Shown here piece after piece: positions 33,507-38,202 of a stretch of DNA of 38,202 nt. Within the stretch, counting starts at the first letter, position 1, and every line of letters begins with the position of its first letter. Origin of the DNA: Planctomycetaceae bacterium (GTDB lineage: Bacteria > Planctomycetota > Planctomycetia > Pirellulales > Thermoguttaceae). The position numbers were made by a program, and so were the translations under genes. The notes beneath the pieces were generated by a model that had not been told where the DNA came from, ran no database searches, and was given only the letters and a program-made list of their open reading frames with translations. Location: positions 1 to 38,202 of the forward strand of contig JAISQK010000135.1 in NCBI GenBank assembly GCA_031274255.1, given 5' to 3'.

Positions 33507-35678
33507 ATGAATTGGGAGCCTGACGAATTTGATGTGACGCGGCACGATGAGACCTTCTCGATTTACGAAGAACCGCTTCCTCGTGAGCGTCCGAAGTTTG
33601 CAACGCCGTTACTTTCCGATGGTCTGACCTATCTCAAAGGGGTCGGACCGGCCCGAGCGGAATTGCTGACGAATATCGGTTTGAACCGCGTTTCCGATTT
33701 GCTTTTCTACTTTCCGCGGGATTACGTCGATCTCACCGACCGCCGCAAAATGGAAGACCTTTCTGAAGGACATCTCCAGACGATTTTGGGACGGATTGAC
33801 ACAACGGAACGAAAATCAACCCGGCGCGGTTCCATGCTGCGGATGGGAATGATTTGTGAGGAAGGAGGTTATGTCGAGGCGGTATGGTTCAATCAGATGT
33901 ATCTCGTCGAACAAATGGGACATGGCCGACGGCTGCTCCTCACCGGAAAACCGCGGCTCGATCAAAACCGTTGGGTTTTCACGCATCCCAAGGTTACCTA
34001 TCTTGAAGAGAATGACAACCCGAACGCGGCACTTGACCCGATAATTCCTATTTACAGCCTGACAAAAGGAATTCAGCAGCATCATTTCCGAAAAATTTTT
34101 CGGGAGTCACTCTCCATTTACGTGCCGTTATTGGATGAGATTTTCTCACCGGATTTTCGTGCCCAAAATGAACTCCTTCCGATTCACGAAGCGGTGCCGT
34201 TCATTCATTTCCCGCCGGACTTTGAGACACTTGAAAAAGCGAAACGCCGCTTCATTTTTCAGGAGTTTTTCATTCTTCAGGCGGCGTTGGCGATACGGCG
34301 GCTTCAGCATCAGACCATGTTGAGTGCTCCGCCGTTACCGGTATCGCAGAAAATTGACACGCGAATCCGTCGGCTCTTTCCATTCACGCTGACCGAAGCT
34401 CAGGAAAAAGTCATTCGCGAAATCACCGCCGACATGAGCGAACCGGTACCGATGAACCGGCTTTTACAAGGGGATGTCGGGAGCGGCAAAACCGTTGTGG
34501 CGGTTTATGCGATGCTTTTGGCGGTGGCGAATGATTATCAGGCGGTATTCATGGCTCCGACGGAAGTTCTTGCCCGCCAGCACCTTAGAACACTCACGCA
34601 AATGCTCGAAGAGAGCCGTGTGAAAATCGCACCACTTTTCGGAGGACAAAAACCGGCTGAGAGGTCGAAAGTCCTTGCAGAAATTGAATCCGGAGAGGCG
34701 AAAATGATTGTCGGGACGCAAGCCATTGTCGTGAATGACCTTACGTTTGACAAACTCGGTCTGGTGGTGATCGACGAACAGCACAAATTCGGTGTCCGGC
34801 AACGGGCAAAACTGAAGTCCATCGGCAAAACCGACCCGCATTTTCTCGTCATGACCGCGACCCCGATTCCGCGAAGTCTCACCATGACGCTTTTCGGCGA
34901 TTTGGACGTATCCGTCATGAATCAACTGCCGCCGGGACGTCAGAAAATCACAACCTATCTCGCGGACGAAAATCAAAGAGAGAAATGGTGGGATTTTGTA
35001 CGGAAAAAACTCACGGAAGGCCGCCAATGTTATGTTGTTGTGCCGCTGGTGGAGGAGTCCGATGTGTTCGATGTTCGAAGCCTTACTCAGGTGTATGAGT
35101 CGCTTGCCAACGGACCGCTTGAAGCGTTTTCGCTTGCCGTGCTGCACGGCCGCATGAGCAATGAGGAAAAAGAACATGTCATGATGAAATTCCGCACCGG
35201 TGAAACGCAGGTTCTTGTCTCGACATCGGTGATTGAAGTCGGGGTTGATGTGCCGAACGCCTCACTGATGACGATAGAAAACGCGGAAAGGTTCGGACTT
35301 GCCCAGCTTCACCAGCTTCGCGGACGCATCGGCCGCGGAAAACACCCTGGTTTTTGCACTGTTTTCTCCGATCCCAATCATCCGGACGCATTGAGCCGGC
35401 TTCAGGCATTTGCCAAAACCACCGACGGTTTCCAATTGGCGGAAACGGACTTTGAATTGCGAGGTCCCGGCGAGCTTTTGGGGACGCAACAGCACGGACT
35501 TCCGCCGTTTCGGATTGCCGATCTGAAACGTGACCGGGAAATTCTCCAGCAAACACGGACGGCAGCGACGGAATTTGTCCGTAATGATCCGGGACTGGCT
35601 CAGGAAGAACACAAAAAAATCCGCCGGCAGATTCTTTCGCGATACGGCAAAGTCCTGGACCTCGGCGATGTCGGCTGA
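33507..35678 (+). CDS. recG: ATP-dependent DNA helicase RecG
   Basis: RecG remodels stalled replication forks and branched DNA. The 723-residue protein has the N-terminal wedge domain (LTYLKGVGPARAELLTNIG near residue 38, then the OB fold), and the helicase core: Walker A GDVGSGKT near residue 323, APTEVLA (Ia), the DEQH box in VVIDEQHKFGVRQR, TATPIPRSL (III), and VSTSVIEVGVDVPNAS and QLRGRIGRG (V and VI). The C-terminal TRG-type segment follows (LAETDFELRGPGELLGTQQ). The start at 33507 is the first ATG in the frame, and its ribosome site is weak. All catalytic motifs are intact. Confidence 0.95.
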   Translation: MNWEPDEFDVTRHDETFSIYEEPLPRERPKFATPLLSDGLTYLKGVGPARAELLTNIGLNRVSDLLFYFPRDYVDLTDRRKMEDLSEGHLQTILGRIDTTERKSTRRGSMLRMGMICEEGGYVEAVWFNQMYLVEQMGHGRRLLLTGKPRLDQNRWVFTHPKVTYLEENDNPNAALDPIIPIYSLTKGIQQHHFRKIFRESLSIYVPLLDEIFSPDFRAQNELLPIHEAVPFIHFPPDFETLEKAKRRFIFQEFFILQAALAIRRLQHQTMLSAPPLPVSQKIDTRIRRLFPFTLTEAQEKVIREITADMSEPVPMNRLLQGDVGSGKTVVAVYAMLLAVANDYQAVFMAPTEVLARQHLRTLTQMLEESRVKIAPLFGGQKPAERSKVLAEIESGEAKMIVGTQAIVVNDLTFDKLGLVVIDEQHKFGVRQRAKLKSIGKTDPHFLVMTATPIPRSLTMTLFGDLDVSVMNQLPPGRQKITTYLADENQREKWWDFVRKKLTEGRQCYVVVPLVEESDVFDVRSLTQVYESLANGPLEAFSLAVLHGRMSNEEKEHVMMKFRTGETQVLVSTSVIEVGVDVPNASLMTIENAERFGLAQLHQLRGRIGRGKHPGFCTVFSDPNHPDALSRLQAFAKTTDGFQLAETDFELRGPGELLGTQQHGLPPFRIADLKRDREILQQTRTAATEFVRNDPGLAQEEHKKIRRQILSRYGKVLDLGDVG

Positions 35679-35699
35679 CGGAAAAGATGCGGCTTTCGT

Positions 35700-36155
35700 T
35701 CAAAACCGTATCTTTCCGGCTTCGCTGAGGATACGTTCCGTGACGGATTGCTCCTCGGATAACAGCGAACAGTAATGCCAGGAAATCGGCTCCACCAATC
35801 CGGCGAGTCCGCAAAATGTGGTGATGACAGCAATGCATCCCGCCTGATACAATAAAATCATCGCCGTTTGATACTCTTCCTGCGTCCGGCCCATCAGTTC
35901 CGGGTAATAAACCGCCGTCCGTACTTTTGGAAAATGATTTTTGACACGAAGAATAAAAGGCAAAAAATCGTTCCGGTTTTCGGAAGTCAATTCCGTCACA
36001 ATCAGCGAATCCGGAAAATCTTCGAGCCGTTCCAGTATCTCCGTGAAGGACTGGACGGTGAGACACTCCCATTCACCGGTTTTACGCAGTTTGTTGAGGA
36101 GAAAATCCTTCCACAGCGGCGTCTTTTCCAATACAAAAAACGAAAACGGCGTCAT
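35700..36155 (-). CDS. Small receiver-like protein coupled to the sigma-54 activator
   Basis: A 151-residue protein whose ATG overlaps the stop of the upstream activator by four bases (36152-36155), so translation is probably coupled. The order of strands and helices resembles a CheY-like receiver: a central strand SLIVTELTSEN, helix NDFLPFILRVKNHFP, strand RTAVYYP, and strand CIAVITT with a following helix. The phospho-accepting Asp is replaced (VTELT) and no clear acidic pair is visible at the N-terminus. If the fold is right, it would be a non-phosphorylated pseudo-receiver, perhaps a partner of the activator. This is inference; I recognise no family by name. Confidence 0.6.
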   Translation of the reverse strand: MTPFSFFVLEKTPLWKDFLLNKLRKTGEWECLTVQSFTEILERLEDFPDSLIVTELTSENRNDFLPFILRVKNHFPKVRTAVYYPELMGRTQEEYQTAMILLYQAGCIAVITTFCGLAGLVEPISWHYCSLLSEEQSVTERILSEAGKIRF

Positions 36156-38179
36156 GAATTCAGTTTATAGCGTTTGATTTTGCGGTCGAGTGTCGTCCGT
36201 TCGATTCCCAGAATCTTTGCGGCACTGCTTTTATTTCCTTCACAATATTCCAATGTAGCGAAAATCAGACGGTTTTCCATTTCCTCGATGGACATCGGCG
36301 TGAATGGCTCCGTTTCTGTCACAACTTTATTTGTGACGGTGTTTCCCGTCGTCCGAAGCACGGAAAGAACAAAGTCATCCTCCTCAATCTGACGGCTGGT
36401 TCCGAGAAGCACCGCCCGTTCAATGGTGTTTTTCAGCTCACGGACATTCCCCGGCCACCGGTGTTCCAGCATCCGTTTCATCGCGGCAGGAGAAAAACCA
36501 TGGATTTTACGTCCGGTTTCTTTGGAAAAACGTTCCAAAAAATGATTCGCCAGCACAGGAATGTCCTCTTTTCGCTTACGGAGCGGCGGAACCATGATTT
36601 CCAGAACACGGAGCCGGAAGAAAAGGTCATGCCGAAAGCGTCCCTCGGCGACTTCCTGTTCCAGATTTCTGTTTGTGGCCGCGACGACACGCACATCGAC
36701 GGTGATGGGCGTATTTCCTCCGACCCGCTCGAACGGGGCGCCTTCCAGAACACGCAGAAATTTCGCCTGAAGCGCCGGACTCATCTCACCGATTTCATCC
36801 AGAAAGAGGGTTCCTTTGTTCGCAGCCTCAAATTTTCCGATTTTCCGTTCCGTCGCACCGGTAAAGGCTCCTTTTTCATGACCGAAAAGCTCGCTGGCGA
36901 GCAGAGATTCCGAAATGGCCGCACAGTTCAGACAGACAAACGGCTTGTCTTTTCTCGGTCCGGCAAAATGAGCGGCACGGGCAATCAACTCTTTGCCGAC
37001 TCCGCTTTCTCCGTAAATTAACAGAGTCGCCTTTCCTTCGCTTGCTTTTTTCGCGAGTTGAGCCACGTGGCACATCGGCGGACTGACACCGATGATTTCC
37101 GTTTCCCTGGTCAAAAGTTCACGCAGGAGAATATTTTCCTGTCTGGCGTCTTTCAGGTCGGCGGAAAGTTCCTTTTCGCGGGTCAAATGCGACAATGCCG
37201 TGCCGAGTGTGTCGGCAACCGCAAGGGTGTACTCCAGATCGTCCGGTGTGAACAGCCGATGATTTGTCCCGTTATAAATATGAATCAGCCCGAGAACGCT
37301 GTCCTCAAATCGAATCGGAGCCGCAAGCGTGTGAAAAGGATGAAGCGTTGTCTCCTCCGGCGGTGTTTTGGAGTATCGGACCGTTTCCTGCATTTTCCGC
37401 TCGTCAACCAGAACCGCTTCACGGGAACTGATCACCGTTTTGGCCAAAGACTCGGAAATGTGCGAGTAGGTCATGTTGTCCGGCGCAATGTGCGCCACCA
37501 GCCGGAGCTGCGAAATACGGAATGTTGATTTCACCTCCTGCGGCAGCAGCCAAAGCCCGGCGGCGTCTCCATCCGTCGCGTTAAGGAGTCCTTCGAGAGC
37601 AAGTTTTGCCGTGTCGGAGAGGTGTTCCGCCTTGCCGAGCTGATAGGCGAGCTGACACAAATCCGCCGCATCATAACCGGTTCGGGTGACTTTCGCTGTG
37701 ACGGTCTGGCCGGGAGATTGCAAAAAAGAAGTCTGCTTCCGCCGGTCCACGATTTCGTCCGGATTGAAAAGCGAATCACTCGGAGCCGCTCCGGAGAGTT
37801 CCGAAATTCCGAAAACACCGGTTCCCGACGGGGAATCAAGCGGCTCTTCTCCCGTTGTTTCTGAATTTTCCGGTGTTTCGAGGAAAAAAGTCAATTGGGA
37901 ATGTCCGATTTTGATAAAATCGCCGTGATTCAACGGGGTCGGCTGCTCGATCAAACGGTCATTCACCAGCGTTCCGTTACGGCTTTTCAAATCGGTGAGA
38001 AACCAACGGTCTTTTTGAAAATGAATCACCGCATGTTTGCGGCTCGCCCGATCATCGGAAAGAATCACACGGCACTCCTGGGAACGTCCGAGGAATGTTT
38101 CCGACGAAGAAACCAGCGTGACCGTCCTGGTTTCACCATTTTCTTCTTCCAATATCAAATAGGAATGCTGACTTTCCAT
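36152..38179 (-). CDS. Sigma-54-dependent activator with FHA and GAF domains
   Basis: A 675-residue enhancer-binding protein. Residues about 10-100 are an FHA phosphothreonine-binding domain (FLGRSQECRV, SRKHAVI, SRNGTLVN). Residues about 175-345 are a GAF sensor domain (TLAAPIRFEDSVLGLIHIYN). Residues about 365-590 are the AAA+ module with Walker A GESGVGKE (390-397), the sigma-54 contact loop GAFTGA (437-442) and the Walker-B LFLDEIGEM. The last 40 residues form a Fis-type helix-turn-helix (NKSSAAKILGIERTTLDRKI). It drives sigma-54 RNA polymerase in response to a kinase and a small-molecule or redox signal. FHA-type activators recur in planctomycetes. The start is the ATG at 38179. Confidence 0.94.
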   Translation of the reverse strand: MESQHSYLILEEENGETRTVTLVSSSETFLGRSQECRVILSDDRASRKHAVIHFQKDRWFLTDLKSRNGTLVNDRLIEQPTPLNHGDFIKIGHSQLTFFLETPENSETTGEEPLDSPSGTGVFGISELSGAAPSDSLFNPDEIVDRRKQTSFLQSPGQTVTAKVTRTGYDAADLCQLAYQLGKAEHLSDTAKLALEGLLNATDGDAAGLWLLPQEVKSTFRISQLRLVAHIAPDNMTYSHISESLAKTVISSREAVLVDERKMQETVRYSKTPPEETTLHPFHTLAAPIRFEDSVLGLIHIYNGTNHRLFTPDDLEYTLAVADTLGTALSHLTREKELSADLKDARQENILLRELLTRETEIIGVSPPMCHVAQLAKKASEGKATLLIYGESGVGKELIARAAHFAGPRKDKPFVCLNCAAISESLLASELFGHEKGAFTGATERKIGKFEAANKGTLFLDEIGEMSPALQAKFLRVLEGAPFERVGGNTPITVDVRVVAATNRNLEQEVAEGRFRHDLFFRLRVLEIMVPPLRKRKEDIPVLANHFLERFSKETGRKIHGFSPAAMKRMLEHRWPGNVRELKNTIERAVLLGTSRQIEEDDFVLSVLRTTGNTVTNKVVTETEPFTPMSIEEMENRLIFATLEYCEGNKSSAAKILGIERTTLDRKIKRYKLNS

Positions 38180-38202
38180 TATGTGTCACCCCGCCGTTAC
38201 GC

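Overview
The window reads as chromosomal DNA of a planctomycete, probably an anaerobic or microaerobic nitrogen fixer. Lineage evidence is a DUF1559 prepilin with the H-X9-DG motif beside a small regulatory-domain lipoprotein, a DUF1598-type secreted protein, an FHA-GAF-AAA+ sigma-54 activator, a DUF4175-like envelope protein with a giant low-complexity tail, an exported protein with a non-canonical CxxxxCH motif, and many exported proteins of unknown role. The nitrogen-fixation evidence is a molybdenum-nitrogenase beta chain (nifK) of the anaerobe type. I saw no rRNA, tRNA, CRISPR array, transposase or phage gene.

Layout. 1-8027 (+): the 3' end of a beta-helix repeat protein, then glutamate synthase large subunit (gltB), an exported GH5-like glycosidase, and glutamate synthase small subunit (gltD). 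8060-8914 (-): a solitary FliH-like protein. 9161-12156 (+): an exported protein with two PpiC/SurA-type modules and a DUF362 protein. 12160-13870: a repeat-rich stretch with a frameshifted lipoprotein gene and a small Cys-rich protein. 13873-17643 (+): a class I amidotransferase-like protein without its catalytic Cys, a divergent AnmK-like protein, and a DUF1598-type protein. 17675-22682 (-): a probable operon of LRR lipoprotein, CxxxxCH exported protein, HTH plus EIIA-Ntr protein, DNA polymerase III delta', and a Nudix hydrolase. 22923-23645 (+): M23 peptidase with a long structured leader. 23660-24752: two copies of a hairpin-rich dispersed repeat and, between them, a 21-bp tandem array of small palindromes. 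24753-27407: M50 protease (-), nikR (+) and nifK (-). 27988-31305 (+): the DUF4175-like protein. 31421-33159 (-): prepilin and lipoprotein. 33507-35678 (+): recG. 35700-38179 (-): a receiver-like protein translationally coupled to the sigma-54 activator.

How it fits together. Nitrogen is one theme: nifK makes part of the enzyme that yields ammonia, GltB/GltD assimilate it, and an EIIA-Ntr protein and a sigma-54 activator are present. nifK and its divergent neighbour each carry a near-consensus -24/-12 element. nifK stands alone, with no nifH, nifD, nifE or nifN beside it. Cell-envelope biology is the other theme.

The most unusual signals are: (a) a 13-G tract that puts the best start of the prepilin gene out of frame; (b) a dispersed repeat family with several hairpins whose arms differ between copies yet stay paired; (c) the 21-bp array of palindromes; (d) the isolated sigma-54-type nifK; and (e) a structured leader before the M23 peptidase.
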